Assembly: GCF_014207355.1 (NCBI RefSeq) | Contig: NZ_JACHEF010000004.1 | Span: 484,055 to 548,054, forward strand | Direction: 5' to 3' | DNA length: 64,000 nucleotides | DNA from: Mesorhizobium sangaii | GTDB lineage: Bacteria > Pseudomonadota > Alphaproteobacteria > Rhizobiales > Rhizobiaceae | Part shown: piece by piece, positions 8,926-17,598 of the stretch | Layout of the letters: the number at the start of each line of letters is the position of its first letter | Position numbering within the stretch: position 1 is the stretch's first letter | Notes under the pieces: model-generated | What the model was told of the DNA's origin: nothing | Database searches by the model: none | The model's input: only the letters and a program-made list of their open reading frames with translations | Program-made: the position numbers and the translations under genes

Positions 8926-10307
8926 GTGGTAAGGTGGAAGACATCAGATTATTTCAGGAGCCTGCAGTTGGAGCAGCAAACAGATGGGTGCGGAGTTCAT
9001 GTTCGGCCTGTTGAGAACGGCCCGTCCGCGTCGCCTCGCTGCGCCAGTCCGCCGGATGGTGACCGCGTTCCTCCTGGCATTCTCTTTGTGGAGTATCGTC
9101 CTGCCGCGGCTCTGATCCCGTTCGCGAAGAACGCCCGCACGCACAGCGATGCGCAGGTGGCGCAGATCGCGGCATCGATCCGCGAGTTCGGCTGGACGAA
9201 CCCGATCTTGGTCGACGGTGCGAACGGCATCATTGCCGGTCATGGACGGCTGCTGGCGGCAAGGAAGCTCGGCATGCAGGAGGTGCCGGTCGTCAAGCTC
9301 GCCGGCCTAACGGACGCTCAGAAACGCGCGCTAGTCATTGCCGACAACAAGCTGGCGCTCAATGCCGGCTGGGACAATGAACTGCTTGGGCTGGAACTCG
9401 CAGATCTCGGCGAACTTGGCTTCGATCTGTCGCTGACTGGCTTCGACGATCTGGAGATCGCCGTGCTGACTGGGGCCGGCAATTCAGGACTGACTGACCC
9501 GGACGACATTCCCGAGACCCCAGCGCTATCAACCACCCTGTCCGGCGACGTTTGGATCCTCGGCAAGCACCGGCTGATCTGCGGCGACAGCACCAACGCC
9601 GCTGACGTCGAACGCGTGCTCGCCGGGGTGAAGCCGCATCTGCTTGTGACGGATCCACCATATGGCGTCAGCTATGACCCGGCCTGGCGCGAGCGCTTCG
9701 GTGACGGGGCCAACCTCGCCAAGGGAACCGTGTTGAACGACGATCGTGCCGACTGGCGCGAGGCCTGGGCGCTATTTCCCGGTGACGTTGCCTATGTCTG
9801 GCATGGCGCCCTTCATGCCGCCACAGTGGCCGCCAGCCTGGAGGCCAGCGGCTTTGCCGTTCGCTCCCAGATCATCTGGGACAAGACCCGGCTGGTCATC
9901 GGCCGCGGCGACTACCATTGGCAGCACGAGCCGGCCTGGTACGCCGTCAGGAAGGGCAAGAAGGGCCACTGGGCGGGGGATCGCAAGCAGACCACCGTCT
10001 GGGCCATCCCGCACCGGAAGTCGGACACTGGCCACGGCACGCAGAAGCCTGTCGAATGCATGCGGCGCCCGATCGAGAACAACTCCTCGCCCGGCCAAGC
10101 CGTCTACGAGCCGTTTAGCGGCTCCGGCACGACGATCATCGCGCTGAGATGACCGGCCGCTGCTGTCACGCGATCGAACTGAACCCGGCCTATGTCGATG
10201 TCGCCGTGACCCGCTGGCAGGACTTCACCGGCCAGGCAGCGGTGCTGGAATGCGACGGTCAGAGCTTCGCCGAGGCAAAGCTTGAGCGGATCGAGACAAG
10301 GCCATGA
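8926..10307 (+). pseudogene. Prophage ParB-like/DNA methyltransferase, frameshift near 10143
   Basis: N-terminal ParB-nuclease-like domain (FAKNARTHSDAQVAQIAASI, then IIAGHGRLLAARKLG) fused to a DNA N4/N6 amino-methyltransferase with catalytic motif TDPPYG and SAM motif YEPFSGSGTTI. Such genes are common in alphaproteobacterial prophages. The frame stops at 10152 directly after GSGTTIIA. The expected continuation EMTGRCCHAIELNPAYVDVA lies in the next frame to a TGA at 10305-10307, consistent with one lost G in a GCGGCT stretch. The start is uncertain, since ParB-domain similarity begins about 50 codons in. Its real end overlaps the next gene by ATGA, supporting this reconstruction. Confidence 0.8.
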
Positions 10308-10618
10308 CCACCAAGACTGCGATCCTGCAGGCGATACGCCAAAAATGTCTGGACTGCTCCGGCTGTCAACCGGCCGAGGTTCGCGAGTGTCCCGTCAGCA
10401 CGTGCGGTTTGTGGCTATTCAGGTTGGGGATGGACCCCGACCCCAGCCGGATTCGCGGCTTCGCCAAATCCCCCGTGTACACGGGGGATTTCGAGGAAGG
10501 AACTACAAAGGGCACTCAGGTAGCCCAAATGCCCTCGCCTTCGAGAAATGGCTTCCTACACGCGAGTTTTGGGGAAAGCGGGGCCATTGTCGCCGGCAGC
10601 ATCGATCTGGAGCCCTGA
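10304..10618 (+). CDS. Small prophage Cys-rich protein
   Basis: A 104-aa protein with Cys-rich motif CLDCSGCQPAEVRECPVSTC near the N-terminus, a likely zinc-binding protein found between methyltransferase and packaging genes in rhizobial prophages. The start ATG overlaps the methyltransferase stop. The first about 65 residues look family-like; the tail beyond a 24-nt palindrome may be an unrelated extension. Role unknown. Confidence 0.65.
   Translation: MTTKTAILQAIRQKCLDCSGCQPAEVRECPVSTCGLWLFRLGMDPDPSRIRGFAKSPVYTGDFEEGTTKGTQVAQMPSPSRNGFLHASFGESGAIVAGSIDLEP
10467..10490. repeat. Perfect 24-nt palindrome
   Basis: AATCCCCCGTGT followed directly by its reverse complement, inside the small Cys-rich prophage gene. 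It could form a GC-rich cruciform or be a protein-binding site. Its presence in coding sequence is noted without an assigned role. Confidence 0.6.
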
Positions 10619-10619
10619 C

Positions 10620-11114
10620 ATGGCCCGCCCGACCCACCAGCCCGACGACGCCTCGCGCCGCCAGGTCGAAGCCCTGGCCGGCTATGGAGTACCCGAGACC
10701 GGCATTGCCGACATGATCGGTATTGATCCCAAGACCCTGCGCAAGCACTACCGACAGGAACTCAGGATTGGCCATACCAAGGCCAATTCCGCTGTGGCGC
10801 AAAGCCTGTTCCGCAAAGCGACAGGCGAAGGCCCTCAGTCGGTCACCGCGGCGATCTTCTGGGCTAAAACCCGCATGGGCTGGAAAGAGACGATCGTCAA
10901 CGAGCATAGCGGCCAGCCAGTGCATAAGATCACTCGGATCATCATCTCGCCACCTGACCCCAAAACGCTCCGGGCAAACCGCGCCGTCACTCTTGAGCCT
11001 GAGCCGGCCGAATGGGAGCCGGTCGGCGCACGCCCGAGGGTGTTAATTGAGAGTCCCGGGCAAGTCCAAGCGACCGAAATGGATGACCGAGGGCCCTCTC
11101 CGAACAGCAGGTAA
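10620..11114 (+). CDS. Prophage HTH protein, terminase-small-subunit-like position
   Basis: A 164-aa protein starting at the ATG at 10620, two bases after the upstream stop. A helix-turn-helix-like segment (GVPETGIADMIGIDPKTLRK) is followed by AQSLFRKATGEG and AAIFWAKTRMGWKE. In related prophages this gene sits just before the terminase large subunit, so a packaging-recognition role is possible. No terminase follows here, so it marks the broken end of a prophage. The 3' quarter overlaps a minus-strand frame. Confidence 0.65.
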   Translation: MARPTHQPDDASRRQVEALAGYGVPETGIADMIGIDPKTLRKHYRQELRIGHTKANSAVAQSLFRKATGEGPQSVTAAIFWAKTRMGWKETIVNEHSGQPVHKITRIIISPPDPKTLRANRAVTLEPEPAEWEPVGARPRVLIESPGQVQATEMDDRGPSPNSR

Positions 11115-11556
11115 CTACCTGCTCGATCCCTGATCGGTAAACCACCCATCCAGGAGGGCGACTACGCCTCCTTGGGGAAGGCATCACCGCAGCGCCTTGC
11201 CGTTGGAGGTGACGGCGAAGCAGCCTGATGTTGCGATTATTGGCCTTGAAATATACGTCGAAGATCGAGCCGAGAATAGGAACGCTTCCCACGACCGTAT
11301 CGAACAGCACGTTGCCTAACATGCGGGCGACCAAGCCATTTCCAGCCCCGCATTTTCGGGCTCGCAAAACGATATAAGCCGAAACCAGGCCTGTTGCTGC
11401 ATCCCCGAGAACGGGTACCAGACCCACCAAGGCATCCAATCCAAAACGAATTGACGTCCCCGGAATGACCCAGCGGGAATCCAGTAGAGCGGCCAATAGA
11501 TCCAACTCGGCAATTGCTTTCGCTACTTCGGACTCGCGGTAGTCCTGCCCACTCAT
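10987..11556 (-). CDS. DUF4112 membrane protein
   Basis: Begins MSGQDYRESEVAKAIAELD at 11556. The central segment SRWVIPGTSIRFGLDALVG, then GLVPVLGDAATGLVSAYIV and a second Gly-rich hydrophobic stretch, is the DUF4112 signature of a small inner-membrane protein of unknown function. Family similarity ends near LLRRHLQRQ. The last about 60 residues, antisense to the prophage HTH gene, are unusual and suggest the original stop was lost at the prophage junction. Lies 64 bases downstream of the YidB-like gene. Confidence 0.75.
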   Translation of the reverse strand: MSGQDYRESEVAKAIAELDLLAALLDSRWVIPGTSIRFGLDALVGLVPVLGDAATGLVSAYIVLRARKCGAGNGLVARMLGNVLFDTVVGSVPILGSIFDVYFKANNRNIRLLRRHLQRQGAAVMPSPRRRSRPPGWVVYRSGIEQVVTCCSERALGHPFRSLGLARDSQLTPSGVRRPAPIRPAQAQE

Positions 11557-11620
11557 CCCTGGCGCGGGGAATGTGCGATTTATCAGATCTCCTTGCAGAT
11601 CTGTCACGCTAGACTTCGCT

Positions 11621-12109
11621 CTAACCGGTTGGATTTTTGGCTTGCGTCGTACGCGGAGGCACGTCGTCGAGCAGGGTCGTCTCACCCGAGCCTTGCGTCG
11701 GCTCAGCTACTGGCAATTCACCATTTGGCGTAAGCTTGTTGACTGCCTCGGGTAGATCTCTTGTGATCCTGGCAATCAGCTCATCGCGCGAAAGACCCGT
11801 CTGCGTCGAAAGGGAAGCGAGTGTATCTTCGTCGATTGCCGTTTCCACGTCCTTGGGCTCGATTGGTTGGTTCGGCCCGCTGCCAACCCACGAGTCTACC
11901 TTTGATCCCGCCCCTGCACTTCTGAACCGGTCGAGGATGTCGCCGAGGGCCGTCCCCGAAACGCCTTTGGATAGGTGATCCAGGATCCCGCCTTGCGGGT
12001 CGTTTGGATTACGATCTCCCGCTCCACGGATTATGTCGCCGATCTTGTCGCGATTTTGGTATGCCAGGACGCCAAGCATAGCGATCGCTAATTTTCCCAG
12101 ATTTGCCAT
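11621..12109 (-). CDS. YidB-like DUF937 protein
   Basis: A 162-aa protein. The N-terminal MANLGKLAIAMLGVLAYQNR, the middle GILDHLSKGVSGTALGDIL and the LSRDELIARITRDLPEAVNK segment match the YidB/DUF937 family (small helical proteins, function unknown). Strong SD GGAGGAGACC before the ATG. Divergent from the recombinase at 12304 and likely co-transcribed with the DUF4112 gene. Confidence 0.85.
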   Translation of the reverse strand: MANLGKLAIAMLGVLAYQNRDKIGDIIRGAGDRNPNDPQGGILDHLSKGVSGTALGDILDRFRSAGAGSKVDSWVGSGPNQPIEPKDVETAIDEDTLASLSTQTGLSRDELIARITRDLPEAVNKLTPNGELPVAEPTQGSGETTLLDDVPPRTTQAKNPTG

Positions 12110-12253
12110 TGGTCTCCTCCACGGTTCAGATGGAGAAGGGCTCGACCTCGCAAAAGTTCCGCGAACGACGATCTATTATTGTGAGGGATGCACGCGGAAA
12201 GCTGCAATTTCCAGCTATCGTGTTGAAAGAACTTGGCTTTTGTTGCCGACTGA

Positions 12254-12283
12254 GCAAACTGCAAACGGTGGTTTGCAGTTTGC
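12254..12283. promoter_or_regulatory. 30-nt inverted repeat upstream of recombinase
   Basis: Arms GCAAACTGCAAAC and GTTTGCAGTTTGC form a perfect 13-bp inverted repeat with spacer GGTG, ending 20 bases before the recombinase ATG. Each arm also contains a TGCAAAC-type repeat. The position suits an autoregulatory operator or recombinase-binding site. Function inferred. Confidence 0.5.
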
Positions 12284-12303
12284 ACACCCGGAGGATTTGC
12301 ATC

Positions 12304-12978
12304 ATGCCGACCGCAGTAGCCTACTATCGGGTCTCAACACAAAGGCAGGGTCGATCAGGCCTCGGCATCGACGCCCAGCGAGCAGCCGTCGCCCGCTTCG
12401 CCGAAACCGAAGGCATCGCGGTCTGCCACGAGTTTACCGAGGTCGAAACCGGCAAGGGCTCGGATGCCCTGGACCGGCGCCCACAGCTGGCAGCCGCGCT
12501 CGCCCAGGCTCGACAGGCAAAATGTCCGGTCATTGTCGCAAAGCTCGATCGACTATCACGCGACGTCGCCTTCATTGCCGGTCTCATGGTTCAGCGCGTT
12601 CCTTTGATCGTCGCTGAACTTGGAGCCGATGCCGACCCGTTCATGCTGCACCTCTATGCGGCGCTCGCCGAGAAAGAGCGGCGTCTCATCTCGGAACGCA
12701 CCAAAGCCGCCCTCGCCTCTCGCAAGATGACCGGAACGAAACTTGGCAACCCAATCAATTACGCGCAGGCAGCCGCCAAGGGACGACAGATCTCAGTGCA
12801 GACGGCCGATCGGTTCGCTGAGACTGTTCTTCCGGTCATCGATTCCATCCGTCGCTCCGGCATCACCAGCCTGCGCGGGGTGGCGACTGCCTTGAACAAC
12901 CGCGGCGTTCGGACAGCACGGAACGGCCGGTGGCAGGTTCCGAATGTGAGGAATCTATTAGCGCGCACGAGCGCATAG
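12304..12978 (+). CDS. Serine recombinase (resolvase family)
   Basis: A 224-aa protein with the resolvase catalytic N-terminus (AYYRVSTQRQGRSGLG with Ser10 as nucleophile, AKLDRLSRD, and EKERRLISERTKAAL) and a C-terminal helix-turn-helix (SLRGVATALNNRGVRTAR). The start at 12304 is preceded by GGAGG (GGAGGATTTGCATC). Complete and apparently functional, unlike the large recombinase at 1.97-3.29 kb. A cognate site may be the adjacent 13-bp inverted repeat. Confidence 0.85.
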   Translation: MPTAVAYYRVSTQRQGRSGLGIDAQRAAVARFAETEGIAVCHEFTEVETGKGSDALDRRPQLAAALAQARQAKCPVIVAKLDRLSRDVAFIAGLMVQRVPLIVAELGADADPFMLHLYAALAEKERRLISERTKAALASRKMTGTKLGNPINYAQAAAKGRQISVQTADRFAETVLPVIDSIRRSGITSLRGVATALNNRGVRTARNGRWQVPNVRNLLARTSA

Positions 12979-13181
12979 CACTCGGAACAGTTTTAATAGG
13001 CGGGAAAATCACCAGTTGTAGATCGGTTAGAAACCGGATGGGTTCCGGCCGTGCATAAGAACGGCGGCGGCCTGGAGGGGATTGTCCTCCTGTTACGACG
13101 TCAAGGCTCAGGATTGCGCGTCCATTAGCTTGAGTGCATGTTTAGTCGGCCGGCTTGGCAGAACATGTGAGGTCGAATGTC

Positions 13182-14432
13182 ATGAATATACTGCTGCGTC
13201 ATGTTCTCGAGAGTCTGGTGCGTCAGGGAAGCCTGCGTGTTTCCGGGCCGAATGGCATGATCGACTCGTTTGGTGATGGCACAGGAGCGCCGGCGCACAT
13301 CCACATCAAGACCCTCGGGGCCGAGCGGGCAATCACCTTCGATCCGATGCTCGCCTTGCCGGAAGCCTATATGCGCGGCGAAGTCGATATTCCCGAAGGC
13401 GGGGTACTTGGACTGATGCGTATCGTCTTCCAGAATATCGGCGATGCCGGTATCGATACGGCCTGGACCAGGGCCATCGACGGGGTGCGGCTCGCGTTCC
13501 GACGCTTCCAGCAGATCAACACGACCCGGCGTTCACGCCGCAATGTCGCAGTTCACTACGATCTTTCGGTCGACCTCTACCGGCTCTTTCTCGACGACGA
13601 CATGCAGTATTCATGCGCGTACTTCCAAAGACCAGAAATGACGCTCGACGAGGCGCAGTCGGCCAAGAAACGCCACATCGCAGCAAAGCTGCAACTGGAG
13701 CCCGATCTCAAGGTGCTCGATATCGGATGCGGCTGGGGCGGGCTTGCTCTTTATCTCGCTAGGTCGTTCAAGGCGGATGTTCTGGGGGTGACGCTGTCGA
13801 GGGAACAGCACGCGGCCGCGACGGACCGGGCGCGTTCGGAAGGACTGGCAAGTCGCGTTCGGTTCGACGTCAGGGACTACCGGGAACTTGGCGAGCGTTT
13901 CGACCGCGTCGTCTCGGTCGGCATGTTCGAACATGTCGGTGTCAATCACTACAACACCTTCTTCGCCAAATGCGCAGAACTGCTGAACCCGGATGGGGTC
14001 ATCCTCCTTCATACGGTTGGCCGTTCCGGCCCTCCTTCGACAACTAGCGCCTTCGTTCGCAAACACATCTTTCCGGGCGGCTATGTCCCTGCTCTGTCGG
14101 AAGTGGTGCCAGCCATCGAGAAGGCCGGACTGGTCATCACCGATGTGGAAATCCTGCGCGTGCATTATGCCGATACGCTGAAACACTGGGGCCAGCGCTT
14201 CGCTGCCAATCGCGACAAGGCCAAAGCCATCTACGACGAACGCTTCTGCCGCATGTGGGAGTTCTATCTGGCCGCGTCCGAAGCCGCGTTCCGCTGGCAG
14301 GATCTTGTCGTCTTCCAGATCCAGCTCACCAGGAATAATTACAAGCTGCCGACCAATCGCGACTACATGGCAAGATGCGAGAAGCTGCTGGAATTACACG
14401 CGATGGCCCACTCGAATGGCGATCTCCATTGA
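13182..14432 (+). CDS. cfa: Cyclopropane-fatty-acyl-phospholipid synthase
   Basis: A 416-aa SAM-dependent enzyme that adds a methylene bridge to unsaturated acyl chains of membrane phospholipids, usually in stationary phase or acid stress. SAM motif LDIGCGWGGLALYLA, the CFA signatures AVHYDLSVDLYRLFLD, MQYSCAYFQRPEMTLDEAQ and VSVGMFEHVG, and the C-terminal FQIQLTRNNYKLPTNRDYM are all visible. The start MNILLRHVLE was chosen over the upstream codon at 13155 because GAGG sits 11 bases before it. Single gene. Confidence 0.93.
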   Translation: MNILLRHVLESLVRQGSLRVSGPNGMIDSFGDGTGAPAHIHIKTLGAERAITFDPMLALPEAYMRGEVDIPEGGVLGLMRIVFQNIGDAGIDTAWTRAIDGVRLAFRRFQQINTTRRSRRNVAVHYDLSVDLYRLFLDDDMQYSCAYFQRPEMTLDEAQSAKKRHIAAKLQLEPDLKVLDIGCGWGGLALYLARSFKADVLGVTLSREQHAAATDRARSEGLASRVRFDVRDYRELGERFDRVVSVGMFEHVGVNHYNTFFAKCAELLNPDGVILLHTVGRSGPPSTTSAFVRKHIFPGGYVPALSEVVPAIEKAGLVITDVEILRVHYADTLKHWGQRFAANRDKAKAIYDERFCRMWEFYLAASEAAFRWQDLVVFQIQLTRNNYKLPTNRDYMARCEKLLELHAMAHSNGDLH

Positions 14433-14739
14433 AGGGCTCGCCGCAACGAGGAATGTATTCCTGATATCGCTGGCGCCGGCAAGTGCCGTGGGCTGCGGAA
14501 ATTAAGGAAATGCGTCGGGTCCGCTGCCGGGGAGACAGCGGACAAACTAGGGCCAAGAGGGGCAAGGCCCTTTATGATCCCTGTGCGGGGGATCATGGTC
14601 ATAACACCGGGCGGGATACAAACGTTCCGTCGGCTGAAAGATATATCCGGGACCATCGGCGCGAGTGCGCCGAGTGGGGAAGGCTAGTCGCGAGCCAAAG
14701 CCATAGACCGATGCCACGACTAAGGCGCATAGTTAGCTC
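14433..14739. other. Intergenic, no gene seen
   Basis: 307 bases after cfa. Open frames here lack recognisable sequence or SD sites. No terminator with a T-run was found. Confidence 0.5.
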
Positions 14740-14919
14740 ATGTCGCTGCCTCAACGCGCCGATCTAGCGAACGACAATGGCAAACCTAAAGACCATCTGG
14801 CGGCGGCTATTGCTGCCCTTCACGCTGCCGTCAAAGGGCTGGATGCACCCGTTGAATTGCTAGCCGGCAAGATCAAAGCGCCTATAGAGGGAGCGCCGCA
14901 GCAGTGGCCTACACGGTGA
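14740..14919 (+). CDS. Small hypothetical protein (59 aa)
   Basis: Ala-rich helical product beginning MSLPQRADLANDNGKPKDH and continuing LAAAIAALHAAVKGLDAPVE. Overlaps the next small gene by 16 bases. No family recognised; supported by coding-like composition and coupling. Confidence 0.4.
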   Translation: MSLPQRADLANDNGKPKDHLAAAIAALHAAVKGLDAPVELLAGKIKAPIEGAPQQWPTR

Positions 14920-15086
14920 TCTGGTACGGGAAAAGGGGCATCGCGGAGATGACGCCCTTCGATACCGAGAAAGCCGCAAGAGATCACGCGCTGGCGACCT
15001 TTGCAGATCGAAAGTCCGGTATCGTAGCTGTGGAAGTTCGCAAAGAGGATGGCACGGTTGTATTCAGCAAGGCAGGGGGCAGCTAA
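14904..15086 (+). CDS. Small hypothetical protein (60 aa)
   Basis: GTG start, with GAGGGAG about 11 bases upstream. The product starts VAYTVIWYGKRGIAEMTPF and contains a DTEKAARDHALATF segment and VEVRKEDGTVVF, resembling small alpha/beta proteins of Rhizobiales. Function unknown. Confidence 0.55.
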   Translation: MAYTVIWYGKRGIAEMTPFDTEKAARDHALATFADRKSGIVAVEVRKEDGTVVFSKAGGS

Positions 15087-15217
15087 AATCTCAGCGCTTC
15101 GGCGTGATCTGCCATCGCCAGCGCTTTGGCCTTGTCCTTGGTGGTCAGCACGGTCCGCCAATGCGGCTTCTCGAAGACGCTGACGATTCAGGTCGTGGTC
15201 TCTGGCTTGTAGGTCAT
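15083..15217 (-). pseudogene. Small conserved protein with in-frame stop
   Basis: From the ATG at 15217 the frame reads nine codons (MTYKPETTT), then a TGA at 15188-15190, then continues IVSVFEKPHWRTVLTTKDKA to a TAG at 15083. The downstream part looks like a conserved small protein, so the TGA, one change from CGA, probably inactivates it. Confidence 0.45.
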
Positions 15218-15223
15218 AAGATC

Positions 15224-15478
15224 CTAGAAATCCCGGAACACCAGCGGTGACGTGCGGTCGACCGACTCCGTCCCCGCGTCCACGGCTTCTGATGATTGCC
15301 TGAATATCAAGCGAACGACTAGTCCGACGTACCCAACCTGCAGGATGACTAGGGCAAGGATTGTCCAGCCCAGCGCCGTCCAGATGGATCCAGTTTCGAG
15401 GTAAGCCCAGATTGCGACCGTGGTCGCCTTGCAGACATTCCCACCAGAAATTGCGGAAAATATATAGTTGCCCAGCAC
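15224..15478 (-). CDS. SyrA/ExoX-type exopolysaccharide production repressor
   Basis: An 84-aa membrane protein with a short N-terminal hydrophobic stretch and a second long segment (SIWTALGWTILALVILQVGY), matching the exopolysaccharide-production-repressor family of rhizobia. These small inner-membrane proteins modulate EPS synthesis or the ExoS/ChvI pathway. The charged tail is short. A strong hairpin lies in its presumed leader. Assignment rests on pattern and length; the exact effect on EPS cannot be told. Confidence 0.7.
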   Translation of the reverse strand: MLGNYIFSAISGGNVCKATTVAIWAYLETGSIWTALGWTILALVILQVGYVGLVVRLIFRQSSEAVDAGTESVDRTSPLVFRDF

Positions 15479-15520
15479 CCAACATTTTTGGTTAGGCGGC
15501 TTTCAAATCAGCCATAAAGA

Positions 15521-15548
15521 CCCGCCGCTCCATTTGCGAAGCGGCGGG
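15521..15548 (-). terminator. Hairpin upstream of EPS repressor
   Basis: Perfect 9-bp stem CCCGCCGCT / AGCGGCGGG with a 10-nt loop. On the minus strand it is followed by TCTTTAT, giving a weak intrinsic terminator or attenuator 43 bases before the repressor start. Confidence 0.45.
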
Positions 15549-15725
15549 GCCCCCGATTACCCCCCGATTTGCCGTGGTGTTGTTTGACCCGGCATTGCTG
15601 ACAGTGTAATTGCGGTGCCAACCCTATTGAGCCATTACGGGACACCTTTGCGATTGGCGCAAGATGATATTGCCGATAAATATTTAACTGCGGCTAATGC
15701 ACCACCCTAGGTCGGAAGGGACCAA

Positions 15726-16115
15726 GTGGAGAGGTTTTTGGCAGGCCCGTTGGCCGCGATGCTGGTAGCGTCGGCAGGAGAATGCTGGTCCGAGGAAGGC
15801 CTACCTTACAAGCGAATCTCCGAAGAAACTGTGAGAGTTGTCAGCACCCAGATGTATTCCGACATTCTGAGGCGAGCTTGCTTGCAAGGTCGACGGTATC
15901 CGAGAAGCCAAATTGAGAGCGGTTTCAAAAGGCACTTCCAGGAAATGAGACTGATGTTGGTGGAGGACGGGTACACCATCGTGCCCAATGTGACCGATAA
16001 CAGCTCATCGTGGTCTCTCTCTGAGATGGAATTTGACGCCAAACGACGGCTTGATCTGTCGCCCCAATTCGGCTGTTTTCAAGCATACTGGCTCGATAAC
16101 AATCCGGATTGGTAG
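15726..16115 (+). CDS. Hypothetical exported protein (129 aa)
   Basis: GTG start; short hydrophobic N-terminus (FLAGPLAAMLVASAGECW), possibly a signal sequence, followed by a polar domain (VVSTQMYSDILRRACLQGR). Five Cys residues. No family recognised. Confidence 0.5.
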   Translation: MERFLAGPLAAMLVASAGECWSEEGLPYKRISEETVRVVSTQMYSDILRRACLQGRRYPRSQIESGFKRHFQEMRLMLVEDGYTIVPNVTDNSSSWSLSEMEFDAKRRLDLSPQFGCFQAYWLDNNPDW

Positions 16116-16285
16116 CAGCTACAAGGCTGCAGAAGGAGCGCCCCGCCAAGCACGCGTTTCTGCCTGGCGGCGCCCTTGCGTGGGCGAAGCTTGCGCGCCG
16201 GCCATGCTTTCGCCACCCGGCCGAAGTCTAATTGACATCGTCCGACCCATCGCGGCTTCCGAGCGGGAGGAAGAAGGAATTTCCC

Positions 16286-16489
16286 ATGGCTTCGACTGCA
16301 GCGTTGATCTGGTATCTGGTAATCGCTGGTCCGCAGGGTGGGATGGTCGCGTTGCCTAGCACATTCGATAAGCGCGAACAGTGCATCGCCGCCATCACCG
16401 AATATCAGAAGCAGCCGGCGCCCACGGGCTGGTCGATGCAATGCATACCGAGCGCGTCACCGTTCACCGAAAATGGGGCGGCGGAGTAA
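16286..16489 (+). CDS. Small hypothetical protein (67 aa)
   Basis: Start MASTAALIWYLVIAGPQGG chosen because GAGGAAGAAGG precedes it. One hydrophobic N-terminal segment, then a Cys-containing pair (EQCIAAITEY, SMQCIPS). Similar short exported proteins occur in Rhizobiales. Function unknown. Confidence 0.55.
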   Translation: MASTAALIWYLVIAGPQGGMVALPSTFDKREQCIAAITEYQKQPAPTGWSMQCIPSASPFTENGAAE

Positions 16490-16569
16490 GTTCCGGCTAC
16501 GAGAGGAGCGGCCGAAGCGCCATCGGGTCTCGGCTTCAGCAAGTTCGATCGCCTGGCCAGACTGCGCGG

Positions 16570-17010
16570 TTAGCTTGCGGCGGCCAGTGCTGCCTTGATC
16601 TGCGGTCCGACCTTGTCTCCTACCCCGTTGCCTAGGGCCATTACGCCCTTGGCCGGCCGCGCGATCAGGTCGATATCCAGGATCTCGCCGTTGCTGTTGA
16701 AACGGATGAGGTGAACGCCCTTCATTTGGATATCGCCGACATGCGAGGAGAATTCGAGCATGGCGCTGCTACCACCCACCATCTGGCGCTTATATCTGAA
16801 GTCCTCGAAAATCCCTGCCGCCGTTCGGACCAAAAGGCACACCAAATCATGGCCCGGATAGGGGTGCCATTCGACGGGCGAATGGTAGACCGCCTCGGCG
16901 GCAATGATCGAGTCCAGGTCACCAAAGTCACCGCTTGCGATCATGGCGAGCCAGGTCGCCAGATTTGCCTGCGCCGCTGGACCGAGCGGTGTCATCGTTT
17001 CGTTGGGCAT
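16570..17010 (-). CDS. NTF2-like (SnoaL-type) protein
   Basis: About 146 aa with the cone-shaped NTF2 fold pattern: helical start (AAQANLATWLAMIASGDF), then IIAAEAVYHSPVEWHPYPG, FRYKRQMVGG and a final IDLIARPAKGVMAL. Start MPNETMTPLG chosen because AAAGG lies 9 bases upstream; two in-frame upstream ATGs exist (17019, 17076). Could be a small-molecule isomerase-like or binding protein; substrate unknown. Confidence 0.75.
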   Translation of the reverse strand: MPNETMTPLGPAAQANLATWLAMIASGDFGDLDSIIAAEAVYHSPVEWHPYPGHDLVCLLVRTAAGIFEDFRYKRQMVGGSSAMLEFSSHVGDIQMKGVHLIRFNSNGEILDIDLIARPAKGVMALGNGVGDKVGPQIKAALAAAS

Positions 17011-17146
17011 GGCAGTCATCCTTTCGCTGAGGAGAAATTCCTCTTTTGCAGCATAGGACGAACGGAACCGACGCATCCCGACACAGACGACAAACTAACC
17101 CATCCGTAAGAGATGGCCACGAAGGGCCGCCGCCCCAGCGGTTCGG

Positions 17147-17362
17147 CTACACATCAGAACTGGCAGCAACGATAGCCTCAATCTGTTGGGCATGTTCCGT
17201 AACGATTTTCAGCAGAGTTTTGGCCGTTTCACTGGGGGTCCACCCCTGCGCTTCTGAGGCGGCCACCAAGGCTGCGAAGGCGGCTTCCAAGGCGACCTCG
17301 CAGTTGACCTCCCTATCTGGGCTATCCTCTGGTAAGATTGGTGGTTCAACCGTCTGGGACAT
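17147..17362 (-). CDS. Small hypothetical protein (71 aa)
   Basis: Acidic helical product beginning MSQTVEPPILPEDSPDREV and containing EVALEAAFAALVAASEAQG. The open frame extends upstream to 17527, but that part covers a dispersed repeat, so the internal ATG at 17362 is preferred. No known family. Confidence 0.5.
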   Translation of the reverse strand: MSQTVEPPILPEDSPDREVNCEVALEAAFAALVAASEAQGWTPSETAKTLLKIVTEHAQQIEAIVAASSDV

Positions 17363-17399
17363 GCACAGAAAGTTGCTCGCCGACGAAAGGTTCCAGTGG

Positions 17400-17520
17400 A
17401 TCGAACGTCGGCTTCCAAGTCGCGGTTGCTCTTCGCCTGGATGCCCTCGTAGTCTGGAACGACGGTGAAGAACACCGGCCGTCGATCGCGGCGGCCAGCG
17501 GCAGGAAACGCCTGACAAGG
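17400..17520 (-). repeat. Decayed small-gene fragment, copy 1
   Basis: The minus strand encodes RPVFFTVVPDYEGIQAKSNR. The same peptide, with mostly synonymous differences, recurs at 19225-19345 and 20875-20995, so these are remnants of one protein family rather than a non-coding repeat. Here the upstream half is out of frame. Confidence 0.5.
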
Positions 17521-17598
17521 CCGGCAACTTTTAGGCTTTCTCCATTAGTTAGCTAGCGCTAATATGCTGACCTTTTCGCGGTCGAGAGGGTCGCCTGC

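Noticed and set aside
12970..13010. GGAAC upstream of cfa
   Set aside because: No CGTT or similar -10 at 16-18 bases; not called as an EcfG promoter.
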